A stretch of DNA of 64,000 nt from Brevipalpus yothersi (GCA_003956705.1 QZCP01000121.1:81098-145097); one strand, 5' to 3'. Counted from the first letter of the stretch, positions 1 through 11,190 are shown. Made by a program: numbers and translations. The notes: a model not told the origin generated them from the sequence alone.

Positions 1-1004
1 GCTCCAATATCTTTCATGTTTATCACGTTCAACGAATTGATGGGAAAAAGTTCACCAATATTCGGATAAACTCGAAGCCATTAGAAGGGCACATTGAGCC
101 ATTGAGCTTTGGTTGGTGATTTTGATGGGAAAAGTTCATTTTATTTCTCTCTTTTCCAACTTTTGTTTCACCATCACAGTAATATACAATTTATTGGGTA
201 CTCATTTGTCTTCATACAGTAGGCTTCACAACAGAAACCAGACAGTGATATGATTTTATTACTCAGTATTCATGTGGGATGCATTGGCCATGAATAATCT
301 GGATAATGTGGGCAAAAAAAGCTTCTAATGAATCCCTACAAATATTCTGATCATCTATTTTGGTGCATAGATTTGATAAATGGCCCATTTTCCAAGTGAT
401 TTTGTGATATAAAAATGTTCAATAATTACCATAGATTTACACATGCACGATAAATGAGATGATCAACATGGAAAATGTGGAAAACAAAGATTAAGAGGGA
501 AGAAGATGTCAGAAAAAACACAAAAAATTGAACGAAGACAACACACATCACATTCAAACAGCAAGCCATTCATCTTAATGTCTTTACATGTAATCCGTTC
601 AGTTTTCGTGTTTCAATGATTAGTTTGGGTCTACATTCTTGTCCAAGTGTCTCATGATCGAGCAAGTGAAAGTTGTCTACAGTCAACATGTGATTCAAGA
701 GCTAAAGAAAGATAAAGAGAGAGAGAGAGAGAGAGAACAATTTTTCATTCCAACATCATCCATAGACTCATCGAATAGAGTGCAAATTATTTTCTACTCA
801 TTATCTCAATAGTTCTTTCATTTAATCCCAGAGAGATCTTATCTCCTCTGTTAATGATGAGAAGAAGAGCCGAGAAAAGTAAGATTCAAATGGATCTCCC
901 ATGAAGAGAGAAAAAGAATGAAGACAGCAAGAAAGAGCTCAATGATAAGTCAAGAGTCCAGCATCATGATTTCGAAGGAGCACAAAAGGAACTTTTTCGG
1001 CTGA

Positions 1005-1047
<43 letters not shown>

Positions 1048-1515
1048 CTCAGAAGTGGAATATAATCGATTATTTTCTCCTATTTTCTTGAATCAAATGT
1101 AGAGCAATGCTTGAAAAATCAAACTAAAGTACAAGAAAGAGAAAGAGGAAAACAGATCGAAGAAAGCATCCAAGAGTGCATGTATTTGATTAGTTCGACT
1201 AGAACTATTCGAAAGGGCTTTCGATACTGATACTGAAACGAAGTGATTTTCAAATAGTATTGATATTGTATAGGCTTTAAGAAAAATGTCTCTTCTTCTC
1301 AAATTGAGTGACATGTATTTGAGGTTTCAATAAATATATCTTGTCTTACTCACCCAATCAATCTAATCAGAATTTCTCTTTTTCTCCTTCTCCTCTCTAT
1401 CGATTATCATATAGAGAGTGACCATAATGATGCTTTTCCGTGCAAAAACATCTAATGAACAAGGAGAAGTCCGATAATCAGGGATGAAAGAGTAAGTTGA
1501 GTTGAGAAGAACGGC
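1..1515. other. GA-rich non-coding flank
   Basis: No supportable coding exon was seen here. The stretch is purine-rich on the plus strand, with short (GA)n runs near 715-736 and 1007-1043. A consensus-like donor on the minus strand (rc GTGAGTAAG) lies near 1342-1350. It could be an intron downstream of the small ORF at 1516-1608, but no matching acceptor is established. Confidence 0.5.
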
Positions 1516-1608
1516 TTATGGACGCTCAACATATTGCGATATTATTACGATAATGAAGACAATCAAAAGTATGAGAGTGAATCCAACGGTGACCAATATC
1601 ATCAACAT
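1516..1608 (-). CDS. 30-aa single-pass membrane micropeptide (candidate smORF)
   Basis: An ATG at 1608 (minus) opens 30 codons ending in TAA at 1516-1518. Residues 4-23 are almost continuously Ile, Leu, Val and Phe, broken only by Thr and Gly, and the tail is short and polar (SQYVERP). An in-frame TGA lies three codons before the ATG, so this is a complete ORF and not the end of a longer one in this frame. Position -3 is A, which is a good eukaryotic start context. Size and topology resemble SERCA-regulating micropeptides such as sarcolamban and sarcolipin, but I see no family-specific motif and do not assign it. It could also be a chance hydrophobic ORF or an exon end. Transcription is not shown by the sequence. 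Confidence 0.4.
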   Translation of the reverse strand: MLMILVTVGFTLILLIVFIIVIISQYVERP

Positions 1609-1919
1609 TTTGTTCGATCAAATTTGATGCACGGCTTAATCAGAGAACGAATGTCACAATGAATCGAGAGAATATGAAGAAGAGGAGGAAGAAGAGGAAA
1701 AAGTTTTCACGTTGATGATGATACGGAAGCTGAATTGATAAGATTCAACGAAGCAAACACAACTGCTTGGTGAGTCGAGTGTGAATTATGAATGTAAGGA
1801 AGCATATTATTCACAATCGATGAGAATCTCGGAACAAGAGAAGAATGGAAGATGAAGTATTCACACACATACACACTCAGAAGATGAGGATGAAGAGAGA
1901 GAGAACGAAAGAGAGAGAA

Positions 1920-2415
1920 TATGTATCGCAGAGGAGTTGCTCATCCAAGGATAAACAAAGAAATTGAGCTCACATCAATCGAGCAGAAGATTGTAACATT
2001 GGCTGCAAATCAATGAGAGAAGGAGAAAGAGAGAGAGAGAAAGCGATATATATTCGGAAAATGCAGTATGATGATGAAAATGTAGCCCATCAAAAGAGTA
2101 ACTATCGGTCGCAACTTGGGTGAGTTTAGAAAAGCAATGAGAACCAGGAGAGAGAGATGGAAAGAGAGCGAATCAAGCAAAGGAAGAGAGAAGAGAGAAA
2201 CATTCGAGAGAATTTGAGCCAGCGCAGAGAGTAACTAATATTTTTTCGAATAGAGAAATGAAAGTTTGACCACTTTTATGTTGATTGATAGATGAAAAAA
2301 AGATTTTCGTGCTTTTTTTCGGGGAATTCTTCCGGTATTGGGAAATCTTGAAATAATTTCACAGGCTCGTGAAAAAAGGTGTTATTGGGAGAATTCACTT
2401 AGCATTGAGGACACG
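1920..2415 (-). repeat. Array repeat R, copy 1
   Basis: Non-coding segment shared with 6540-6800, 7715-7980, 13785-14240 and 17000-17300. Shared landmarks are a block around GAGTTGCTCATCCAAGGAT (1934), one around TAACTATCGGTCGCAACTTG (2099), and the block GAATTTGAGCCAGCG (2211). It marks the left edge of the duplicated region. Confidence 0.75.
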
Positions 2416-2549
2416 TTCGAAGTTGTAAAGGTTCAATAATGATCCTCAAAAAACAACTGGTCAAGATCAAATGGACACGAGAAAAACTTATGATTGAGCT
2501 GAGGAGCAGTGAAAGTGTTTTGAGAAATCTATGGATCTGTCTTGATACT

Positions 2550-3110
2550 GGATAGAGAGATATAAGCATCTGTATTTCCGTAAGTCTTGACATTGTACGG
2601 ATTCAGAAACTGCGTCATCTTCTCAGGAGATCTGATGAATTCAAATCAAATTATGCCTCAGATTTATGGTGATAAACATAGTGGTCGATTCAGTCCAAGT
2701 TCGATTCATCGAGACATAGACTATGAATATCTATCATTTTTGCTAAGATTTCATCCCTTGCTGTAATGATCTTTCCAATTTTTGAGCTATCATCAATCGA
2801 AGCGCGAAAGATAGAAAAAAAACAATCACTTACCTGATGTGTCTGATGGTAATTTATCGAGTTGACTGAATTGAGCAGATGAAAACTGGGGGAGAAGTGC
2901 TGGATACAATACCGACCAAAAGAAGAATAACAGGGCGTAATTGGACATGGCCCAGTACGGCTTAGCTGAGCATCAATTAATATTAAAATATGCTGCTAGC
3001 ACCAATGTAATCGAGATTCATCGATACAATATTGTTCTAACAAATGAAGTGTGAAAAATTTCGTAAGCAAACGAGTTGGTCATCATCATCATAAAAACTT
3101 GAACCATCCA
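2550..3110 (-). repeat. Array repeat P, copy A: signal-peptide first exon plus flank
   Basis: One of five copies (others near 4862-5220, 9860-10130, 12130-12480 and 17440-17970). On the minus strand an ATG at 2948 opens a 115-nt exon-like ORF ending at 2834, followed by a consensus donor (GTAAGT). It encodes a good signal peptide: MSNYALLFF, then a hydrophobic run, then QFSSAQ as the likely cleavage region. About 230 bp further on (near 2560-2640) is a second conserved block. In that block copies A and D share a frame reading MTQFL(N/D)PYNVKT, with several differences at synonymous sites, and the block ends in TAG. Together they look like a small two-exon secreted-protein gene, but splice phase between the blocks could not be made consistent. 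Treat it as a candidate or decayed gene. Confidence 0.5.
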
Positions 3111-3299
3111 AAGGATCGAAAGGCGAAAGAACCAATGTCTTATGGTAAACATTCTTCACCCAGTTGGAGCATCTGGAGAATGAATTCCAATATGGCGGGA
3201 TATTCCATCCAGAGCGGCCTCTATTGGATTTAACTCGGAGATGCATTGGAATTGAGGTTCCAAATTGAAGAGCACTGTTAGATAATATAAAAGAACATT

Positions 3300-4862
3300 T
3301 GAATTTTAACATCGCATTATAACGATTCATCACATTAATTCACAGTGACTCATTGGAGCGATCTTTCAATGCATGAATTTCAAAACATAGAGAGGTACAC
3401 AGCTAACAACTGTTAGAAGGAATGCTTTCCATGCAAAGACACATGTCATTATGAATTGTTCATCAAAATACTGCAGAAATATGACTAACATCAGCACATA
3501 GAAGGCGAGGCTCGTAAACTCTGAGACCACCATTAACCAATGTGATGAAGAAGATTGTTCAGCCCCATATTCGCATCATAAATTGATTCGATTGAGGGAA
3601 TAACATACATTTTCTGCATTCTTTCCATTAGTTGAGATGCCTTGACAATGCTCTGTGCTGTCTCTAACTTGTCACGAGTTAACATCCACCTTCTTATACT
3701 AGCATCTTGTAGACCCTTAAGCGTTGTGGCAAAACCTTCCTGAAGCCTATCTTCGACATCTGTAAAGATAGCGAACTTGTGGAAATCATGCGAGAAATGA
3801 CTACAAATATCTCAACCCTCCTGTTAGGCAAATGAGCTCCATATCTTATTCAAGAGTTGATGAGACGGCACTTCTCCGAGCAGCTCTATCATGGTGACAC
3901 AGTTTTGCTCAACGAGTAGTTACTAATCTTTGGTTTTGCCTGCTCATATCTGAACTGGAAATCACTGTGATTCTCTTGGATGAAAAATATACGTGAAATA
4001 ACCAATGTTCGTAGACCAGTTCTAGCCATATTATACGCTGTTCCTGTACTCAGTCACTATATTGTATCATGGGACTCATGATAACATCGGCATCCTTTTT
4101 CAGACCATTGAATGAGAGCAACTTCATTGGGGTGTGATGCCTGATAAGATATGCCATTGCCTTGGGTAGAGAGATATATAACAACAGATGAGTTAGCCTG
4201 AGAAGCAGACTGATCACTACCCATCGGATCGGCATTACCGGAGGCATTTGCTCCAGCGAAAGATTCTACCTCGACATCATGAGATGAAGTGACATTGTGA
4301 CAAAGGGCGATTGTCGCTATTGAACTCTATGGATAGTGTCGCGGTTAATTTCGAAAGAATCGATTATGTTTGTTGTGGAATCTTTTTTCCGATGAAATGG
4401 GTATATTGGACGCAGAGCTTTCCTGGTAACGATGACTGCCATGATAAGCTTGATTTTGAGGTGAATAAGCTGTTCGCAGGATAGTAGCAACTTCCTCAAA
4501 ATATTCGGGTGTGTAGGACACTTTTCTAAGATGAATCTTTTTGAACACCATCTCATTGCCTGTGAGTCTACCTGTTCTATCAGTAAAAAGGTGAGAAATT
4601 CGCCCAAGATCTTCTGGTATTGTTGTGGTCCGAACGATTGTCCAAGGAATTTCCATGTCTCTTTGGATCATAAAAGAATAAGCAACACGAGCCATTTCAA
4701 GATTGACTCTCAATGAAATGGGAATCATGTAGGAAAAAAAAGTTAAAACCTGAACCAGAGCTATACCAAGGGCCATTGAAGCCTTTCAAATAGATCATAG
4801 CAGTTGAGAGAAGAATAGGTGTGATGCACTTTGGTTAGCTCATTCACTTCGATATCCAGGAT
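3300..4862 (-). pseudogene. ATP9 pseudogene fragment a
   Basis: Similar to 19450-21930 of the intact ATP9 gene, in the same orientation. Two internal deletions are clear. At about 3541 the sequence jumps from the parent 3' end (about 19690) to about 20470. At about 4090-4110 roughly 180 bp are missing (parent about 20972-21149). The phosphorylation motif DKTGT has become DRTGR near 4570, so the catalytic site is lost. The left side reaches the parent's 3'-UTR sequence and the intron position is retained, so this is a DNA-level duplicate, not a retrocopy. The right end breaks at TATCCAGGA and is joined directly to a P repeat. Confidence 0.85.
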
Positions 4863-5220
4863 AGAGAGATGGGAGCATCTGTATTTCAATAATTCTTGAC
4901 GTTATACCGATTCAGAAAACGCATCAGCTCTTCAGGTGATTCGATGGAATTCAAATAAAATTATGCCTGAGATTTAGAGTGTCAAACAAAGTGGCCAATT
5001 CCTTCAAAAGTGGTCTACAATTTTTGAGCTATCGTCAATCGAAGAGCAAAAGGTAGAGGAAAAACAATCCCTTACCTGATGTATCCTATGGTAATTTATC
5101 TATTTGATTGGATCAAGCATAAGAAAACTGGTGGAGAAGCTATGGATACAATACAAATCACAAAAGGAATACCAGGGCGTAATTGGACATGGCCCAGTAC
5201 GAGTTAGCTGAGCATCAATT
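4862..5220 (-). repeat. Array repeat P, copy 2 (decayed)
   Basis: Second copy of the P segment. The ATG at 5190 and the donor next to 5076 are preserved, but the ORF stops after ten codons (TGA). It is joined at 4862 to the ATP9 fragment with the same breakpoint sequence as at 12127. Confidence 0.7.
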
Positions 5221-5252
5221 TAAATCAGAATATGATGATGATTTAATTATAT

Positions 5253-5444
5253 TCAATCGAAGTGAAAATATTGACCCAGACAAATGCTTATCAAAAAGAA
5301 AATGTTTACAATATACAGGCTGACAATTACATACAAATAAACTCTCAAATAATGTCTTCTCAACGTACGAGCTCCTATCCCAAAGCTAATATTGGCAGAT
5401 TCATATTCACCATCAGCCATCAGAAAACTAGGTATGATTAGCAC
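5253..5444 (-). pseudogene. Relic of S1 transmembrane tail
   Basis: Open frame of about 63 codons matching the C-terminus of S7: a YES.NI juxtamembrane piece, LRRHYLRVYLYVIVSLYI and a hydrophobic run ending QYFHFD. It is separated from the S1 ORF by a frameshift and stops, so it would not be translated as part of S1 unless spliced or recoded. No splice sites are apparent between them. Confidence 0.6.
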
Positions 5445-5488
5445 TGGTTGAAATTAGAGACAGAGAAATGCTTCGAGTTTCTGGAACC

Positions 5489-6166
5489 TTAGAAGATTTT
5501 TTCTTCGTTGCTGTTAGCTATGGCCATAGTTACATTGCACCGGTCAATACAGATTTTCTTTTGCCCAAGAGTTGTTCCATTGGTCAGATCGGTGAAGCGG
5601 TATTTAGGCTCTTCTTGTTCAGAATACCCTTGAATCGAAAATATAAAATTCATACATTGGTTTACCATCTTTTGGCCACTGACAAGAGGACGAGTGAGAG
5701 AGTAAGAAGCGTCACCAGTCTCAGAATCGAAGGGGAATTTATGATCGTCTTCCATCCAATCTTGAGAATAGCGAAGACCTTTCGAACGAGTTAAGGTTGC
5801 TTGAAGAATGGCGGGTTTGGTCTTGTCACGGTGTGGCATGAATTTTGTATAATAAACCAAAACATTCCTAACTCCACTGACAACCAACGCGTTTTTAGGA
5901 CTCTTGGATTCTTTTTGTGGTATTATACTGGACCAAGTAAGGTAGTTTCCAATAGTCAGATTGAATTCGATCTTACAACCTTTGACTTCCCATCCAAACG
6001 CGTAAAACTCTGGTTCCTCCCGAAGTGCCTGTAAGGGAACAATAAATGATCCTTGAGAGGAACATTCATCACTCTGAACTGGACACTCAATCAAAAAGAC
6101 AATAATTGTTAATAATATTACTGATGAAAGCATCGCTTTATAATTCAAAGATTTCAATGTAAACAT
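5489..6166 (-). CDS. DOMON-like secreted protein, copy S1 (225 aa)
   Basis: Single-exon ORF. The start is placed at the MFT methionine because it is the one conserved in nearly all copies; an in-frame upstream ATG at 6199 would add 11 residues. Residues 1-33 form a signal peptide (MFTLKSLNYK, hydrophobic core, VQSDE). The body has the array family's pattern: a GWEVKG.KIEFNL strand, then WS.I, later DDHK and finally a YSLTRPL strand. These resemble the DOMON fold (heme- or sugar-binding beta-sandwich). The assignment is by pattern only. The ORF ends NEEKIF and stops. Sequence further downstream (5253-5444) still encodes a former transmembrane tail out of frame, so this copy is a truncated, apparently secreted form of the S7 gene. 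Copies S4 and S5 are very close relatives. Confidence 0.65.
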   Translation of the reverse strand: MFTLKSLNYKAMLSSVILLTIIVFLIECPVQSDECSSQGSFIVPLQALREEPEFYAFGWEVKGCKIEFNLTIGNYLTWSSIIPQKESKSPKNALVVSGVRNVLVYYTKFMPHRDKTKPAILQATLTRSKGLRYSQDWMEDDHKFPFDSETGDASYSLTRPLVSGQKMVNQCMNFIFSIQGYSEQEEPKYRFTDLTNGTTLGQKKICIDRCNVTMAIANSNEEKIF

Positions 6167-6499
6167 GTTTGATATGGATTGTGATCGGAAAATTTTCACC
6201 TGAGAAGAAGACTGATCAAGTGTTTTTCTTTTCTGGTTGATTTGTAAGCCTAAGTACCTCTGTATGACACATCGAGTGACCTGGAGAGCTCTCGATAGGA
6301 TTCCATTGAAGAAGGAGGTCCAGAGTTTTTCTCTTCCTTGTCGAAATTCATATGTCTCAATACATTCTATTGGCCAACTTTGGATGTCATTCGAGAGGGT
6401 TGAGCTCTGATTGATAGAAACCTCCTATCCAGAAGGTGAAGGTCCTAGAAAGCTTGTTTTCAAGAACAGGTGACTCACAGGAAGTTGGCCAGCTGGAAG

Positions 6500-6800
6500 A
6501 GATTATTCATTGAAAACCAGAGGGAGAGAAAGAATATTTATCTCAGAGGAGTTGCTCATCCAAGGATGGACGAAAAAATTGAGCTCACATTAATCGAGCA
6601 AAAGATTGTAACAGGGGCAAATTGATGAGAGAGAAGAATTAAATTTGGAAAATGCTGCATCATGAGGAAAAGGGAAGCCCATTAAAAGAGTAACTATCGG
6701 TCGCAACTTGGGTGAGTTTGGAAAAGCAATGAGCACCAGGAGAGGGATTAAAGAGAGCGAATAAAGAATGGAAGGACAACCGATTATAACCGAAAATTAA
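6500..6800 (-). repeat. Array repeat R, copy 2
   Basis: Carries the GAGTTGCTCATCCAAGGAT and TAACTATCGGTCGCAACTTG landmarks of copy 1, in the same order, then runs into the S2 pseudogene tail. Confidence 0.7.
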
Positions 6801-6829
6801 TCATTTAATCATATTCCATCAAATTTAAA

Positions 6830-7740
6830 ATATAGAACTAAAAAATTGCTTATCAGACAGAAATTGATAACAACACACAGGCTAACAATTTCACACAAAT
6901 TCATTCAAACTCTCGAAAAATATCTTCTTAAAGTTGGATTTTGATTCCAAGGCCGATATTAGTAAGCGAATATTCAAATGAGCCCTCAGTAAACTCGTGG
7001 ATATGACTTGTATTGATTCAAATTTCAATCAGAGGAATGTTTTGAGTCTTTGGAAGTTTCCTCCATCGTTGCTGTGGTTGTTGTGCTGTAGCTGAGGTGA
7101 GAGTTTAATCGCAACGGTTGATAGAGATTCTCATCAGCCGCCGGAATGATCTACAATATAAATCAAAAGAATCGAATACAGGTTCTATTTGATACAAACT
7201 CTGGCCTCGAATGAAGAATACAGAAGTTATATATTCTTTGGTACTTTCCAAAGTGAAGAGGACGAGCGAAAGCATAAGAGAGGATGTTATCATCATAGGT
7301 GAGTTCATGACCATCTTCCACTCCTTTATGAAAATCGGGAAGATCATATTCGGATTTGGTTAAATTTGAATGACGAACGGGGGAGTTTGGGAAAGATGGA
7401 CTAAGAACAATAAATTCATGAACTTCTCCTGGACTTCCGAGGACTGCTATTCCAGACCAAGGATGTAAGATTTTGACAGCCAGGTTGAATTCGATCTTAT
7501 CACCGTTGACTTTCTAATCAAATCTGAAAAACAAATCGTCAGTAGAATTCATTGGAGCAGTGAATGATCCTTGAGAGGGACAAAAATCACTCTTAACTGG
7601 ACACACAATCAAAAAGATGATAATTGTTGGTGGAATGACTGATGAAAGCATCGCCACATAATTTGAAGATTCCAATGTAAACTTATTGGATTGCGATCGA
7701 AAGCTTCTCAAGAGCCTAACTATCGGTTGCAACTTGGATG
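6830..7740 (-). pseudogene. DOMON-like pseudogene, copy S2
   Basis: Full-length relic of the S6-type subfamily (shared N-terminal motif CPSQGSFTAPMNSTDD). The conserved start methionine is lost (NKFT in place of NMFT). A Trp codon in the first domain strand has become TAG (FRFD then stop, near 7513). The second half (7105-7347) lies in another frame. At least one nonsense change and one frameshift make it non-functional. Confidence 0.8.
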
Positions 7741-7980
7741 AGTTTCAAAAAGAAAAATTCGAGAAAATTTGAGCCAGCGTCGAGAGTAACTGATGTTTTT
7801 CGAATAGAAAAAAAAGTTTGACCAATTTTTTGTCGATTGGTGGAAAAAGAGGAGAATTTCATGCTTCGTTTCGGACAATTCTTTCGGTAGAGGCAGATCT
7901 TTAAATCATTCCACAGGCTCTTGAGAATAGGTGTCATCAGTGATTTTGGGAAGAGTTCACCTAGAATCCAAGACACTGCG
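7715..7980 (-). repeat. Array repeat R, copy 3 (partial)
   Basis: Starts abruptly inside the AACTATCGGTTGCAACTTGG landmark, at the 5' end of pseudogene S2, and runs to about 7975. It carries the GAATTTGAGCCAGCG block and the flank that follows it in other copies. Confidence 0.65.
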
Positions 7981-8327
7981 TTGGAGAAGGTATTTTATTG
8001 ACCTTGACCTCAAATAGGCTTATGATGTAGCGCCATCAAATGAAGAATTAAAAGACAGCCAATTATTTTGGATGATTTAATTATAGTCAATCGAAGTGAA
8101 AATATTGAACTGAAAAAAGCTTATCAGAAAGGGAGAAAATGTTTACAATACACAGGCTGACAATTACATACAAATAAACTCTCAAATAATGTCTTCTCAT
8201 CGTGAGAGCTCCTATTCCAGAGCTAGTATTGGCAGATTCATATTCACACGAGCCATCAGAGCACTATTAGGTATGATTAGCACTGGCTGAAATTCCAACC
8301 AGAGAAATGGTCCGAGTTTCTGACGCC

Positions 8328-8996
8328 TTAGACGATTTTCTCTTCGTAAGGTTTAGTTATGGCCACAGTGACATTACAACGGTCAATACAGATTTTCATT
8401 TGCGAGAGGATTGTTTGATTGATCAGATCGGTGAAGCTTGATTTAGGCTGTATTTGTCCAAGATCCCAGCCTAGAATCAAAAATATAAAATCCATGCATT
8501 GGCTCACCATCTTTTGGTCACTGATGAGAGAACGAGAGAAAGAGTAAGAAGCGCTGCCAGACTTGGAATCGTAGAAGAGTTTATGATCGTCTTCTATCTT
8601 TTCTTGAGAGTAGCGAAGACCTTCAGAACGAGTTAAGGTTGCTTGACGAATGCGGGGCTTTGGGATGCCGAAATTCGGAATTGCTGGATAATGAACAATA
8701 ACATCACTAACAACCGATGCGTTTCCAGGGCTTTTGGATTCTTTTTGGAGTATTATACCGGACCAAGTTTGGCCGTTCCACATTTTCAGATTGAATTTTA
8801 TCTTACTACCGTTGACTTCCCATCGAAATGCGTAAAATCCTGGTAACCCTCCAAATATATCAAAAGGGACAATAAATGATCCTTGAGAGGAACATTCATC
8901 GTCCTGAACTGGACGCACAATCAAAAAGATGATAATTGTTGATAAAATCACTAATGAAAGCGTCGCTCTATTTTTCAAAGATTTCAATGTAAACAT
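8328..8996 (-). CDS. DOMON-like secreted protein, copy S3 (222 aa)
   Basis: Same family as S1. The start is fixed at the MFT methionine because an in-frame TGA lies ten codons upstream. Signal peptide residues 1-33, then ECSSQGSFIVP, WEVNGSKIKFNL, WSGI, EDDHK and YSFSRSL. The last position of the usual TRPL motif differs (SRSL), and this is the most diverged member of its subfamily. The ORF ends EEKIV and stops where S7 continues to a transmembrane tail. The degraded tail is recognisable at about 8080-8327. Four cysteines remain in the body, including the C.DRC pair near the end. Intact ORF, but expression is unknown. Confidence 0.6.
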   Translation of the reverse strand: MFTLKSLKNRATLSLVILSTIIIFLIVRPVQDDECSSQGSFIVPFDIFGGLPGFYAFRWEVNGSKIKFNLKMWNGQTWSGIILQKESKSPGNASVVSDVIVHYPAIPNFGIPKPRIRQATLTRSEGLRYSQEKIEDDHKLFYDSKSGSASYSFSRSLISDQKMVSQCMDFIFLILGWDLGQIQPKSSFTDLINQTILSQMKICIDRCNVTVAITKPYEEKIV

Positions 8997-9344
8997 ATTG
9001 TGTGTGAATATTGATCAAAAACTTTTCACTTGTGAAGTAGAGTGATGAAGTGTTTTTTCTTTTCTGGTTGATTCTTGAGCTTGAGTACCTCTGTATGACA
9101 CATCAAGTGATCTGAAGAGTTCTCGATAGAGTTCCATTGAAAAATCAGGTTCAGAGTTTCTCTCGTTCTTGTCAAAATTCAAATGTCCCAAGACATTCTA
9201 TTGGTCAACTCTGGATGTCATTCGAGAGAGGAGTCTGATTCACAGAGACCTCCTATCTAGAAGGTAAAGGTCATAAAAATCTTGTTCTCAAGTCCAGGTG
9301 ACTCACAGGAGGTCAGCTAGAAGAGATGATTCATTGAAAACCAG

Positions 9345-9346
<2 letters not shown>

Positions 9347-9398
<52 letters not shown>

Positions 9399-9416
9399 GG
9401 AGAGAGAGAAAGAGAA
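9347..9416 (+). repeat. Compound (GA)n/(GACA)n microsatellite
   Basis: A GA run interrupted by short GACAGACAGACAG units and GGGA. It lies in the 5' flank of S3, near the position where S4 and S6 carry pure (GA)n tracts. Confidence 0.9.
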
Positions 9417-9639
9417 ATACAAAACGCTGAGGAGTTGTTGGTGGAAGAGTCTTCTCAGTGTTGCAGATACTTCGTTCGAGGCTGTAATCCGTTCACTTCG
9501 ACCTCAAATAGGTTCATAATAGGTAGAATCAATATGGAGAGAAATATTCAAAACTCTCTTGTCGAGAGAATTCCAAATTCAACTCATGAGAAGAAAAAAT
9601 GAGTGGATTTCCGAATCAAAATATTTACCGAAAGAGAGG

Positions 9640-9795
9640 GACAACCGATTATTTTGGATAATTTGATCATATTTCATCAGATTAAAAATATAGAATTAGA
9701 AAATTGCTCATCAGAGAGAAATTGATTACAGCACACAGGATAACAATTTCACACAAATTCATACGGACTCTGAAAAAGATATCTCCTTAAGAGAA
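9640..9795 (-). pseudogene. Isolated relic of a DOMON-like 3' tail
   Basis: Matches the 3' ends of S2 and S6 (for example TTACAGCACACAGGATAACA at about 9733) but no DOMON body follows. It is cut off at about 9795 by ATP9- and P-derived sequence. It indicates a deleted array member. Confidence 0.6.
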
Positions 9796-9839
9796 GAGAA
9801 GAGAAGTTGAGAGAAGAATAAGTGTGGTGCACTTTGGTT

Positions 9840-10130
9840 AGCTCATTCACTTCGATATCCAGGATAGAGAGAGCCTGAGATTTATAGTGTCAAATAAAGT
9901 GGTCAATTCCTCCAAAGGTGATCTGCAATTCTTAGCTATTGTCAATCGTAGAGCAAAAGGTAGATAAAAAACAATCACTCACCTGATGCATCTTATGGTA
10001 ATTTATCTTTTTGATTGAATCAAGCATAAGAAAACTGGTGGAGAAGCTATGGATACAATACAAGCAGAAAAATAATACCAGGGCGTAATTGGACATGGCC
10101 CAGTACGAGTTAGCTGAGCATCAATTTAAA
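9840..10130 (-). repeat. Array repeat P, copy B
   Basis: Begins with the same ATP9/P breakpoint seen at 4862 and 12127 (ATATCCAGGATAGAGAG near 9857). The ATG at 10096 opens 38 codons ending exactly at a GTGAGT donor (9982-9981). They begin MSNYALVLFFCLYCIHSF, so the frame after residue 8 differs from copy A. Confidence 0.6.
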
Positions 10131-10393
10131 TCAGAATATGATGATGATTTAATTATATTCAATCGAAGTGAAAATATTGACCCAGACAAATGCTTATCAA
10201 AAAGAAAATGTTTACAATATACAGGCTGACAATTACATACAAATAAACTCTCAAATAATGTCTTCTCAAAGTAAGAGCTCCTATTCCAGAGCTAGTATTG
10301 GCAGATTCATATTCACATGAGCCATCAGAACACTAGGTATGATTAGCATTGGTTTAAATTGGAGCCAGAGAAATGCTTCGAGTTTCTGGAACC

Positions 10394-11062
10394 TTAGAAG
10401 ATTTTTTCTTCGTTGCTGTTAGCTATGGCCACAGTTACATTGCAACGGTCAATACAGATTTTCATTTGCCCAAGAGTTGTTCCATTGGTCAGATCAGTGA
10501 AGCTGGATTTGGGCTCTATTTGTTCAAAATCCCGGCCTTGAATCAAAAATATAAAATTCATACATTGGTTTACCATCTTTTGGTCACTGACAAGAGGACG
10601 AGTGAAAGAGTAAGAAGCGTCACCAGTTTCAGAATCGAAGGTGAGTTTATGATCGTCTTCCATCCAATCTTGAGAATAACGAAGACCTTTGGAACGAGTT
10701 AAGGTTGCTTGAAGAACGGCGGGTTTCGGGACGCGGTAAGACATGAAGGTTGTACAATAAATAATGACACCACTAACAACCAATGCGTTTCCAGGGCTTT
10801 TGGATTCTTTTTGGAGTATTATACCGGACCAAGTAAGGTAGTTTCTCATAATCAGATTGAATTCGATCTTACTACCTTTGACTTCCCATTCAAACACGTA
10901 AAACCCTGGTCCCTCCCGAAGTGCCTCTAAGGGAACAATAAATGATCCTTGAGAGGAACATTCATCACTCTGAACTGGACACACAATCAAAAAGACAATA
11001 ATTGTTAATAATATTACTGATGAGAGCATCGCTTTATAATTCAAAGATTTCATTGTAAACAT
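10394..11062 (-). CDS. DOMON-like secreted protein, copy S4 (222 aa)
   Basis: Very similar to S1 and S5. It starts at the conserved MFT. Signal peptide 1-33, then WEVKGSKIEFNL, YLTWSGI, MEDDHKL and YSFTRPLVSDQK, and it ends NSNEEKIF. After the stop, a +1 frame (10150-10393) still reads K.PETRSISL and, after two stops, an open transmembrane tail (LRVYLYVIVSLYI). This dates the loss of the anchor as fairly recent. Predicted secreted DOMON-like protein of unknown ligand. The 5' flank contains a 56-bp tandem duplication (11079-11190). Confidence 0.65.
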   Translation of the reverse strand: MFTMKSLNYKAMLSSVILLTIIVFLIVCPVQSDECSSQGSFIVPLEALREGPGFYVFEWEVKGSKIEFNLIMRNYLTWSGIILQKESKSPGNALVVSGVIIYCTTFMSYRVPKPAVLQATLTRSKGLRYSQDWMEDDHKLTFDSETGDASYSFTRPLVSDQKMVNQCMNFIFLIQGRDFEQIEPKSSFTDLTNGTTLGQMKICIDRCNVTVAIANSNEEKIF

Positions 11063-11078
11063 ATTGTGTCTGAATATT

Positions 11079-11190
11079 GATCAAGAACTTTTCACCTGTG
11101 AAGTAGAGTAATGAAGTGTTTTTCTTTCCTGGTTGATCGGAAGCTTTTCACCTGAGAACAAGACTGATGAAGTGTTTTTCTTTCCTGGTT
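11079..11190 (-). repeat. 56-bp tandem duplication in S4 leader
   Basis: Two imperfect copies (11079-11134 and 11135-11190), both ending TTTTTCTTTCCTGGTT. Each contains the array's conserved AGCTTTTCACCTGAGA-like leader. Confidence 0.85.

Noticed and set aside
3037..3333. 98-aa minus-strand ORF beside ATP9 fragment a
   Set aside because: It spans the junction between repeat P flank and ATP9 3' flank, with no recognisable domain. Probably chance, though about 3100-3250 is unique sequence of unknown origin.
10370..10420. Programmed +1 frameshift at GAA-GAA-AAA-ATC-TTC-TAA-G joining the S4 domain to its membrane tail
   Set aside because: Shifting at the stop does enter the tail frame, but two further in-frame stops follow within about 15 codons, so no full anchor would be made.
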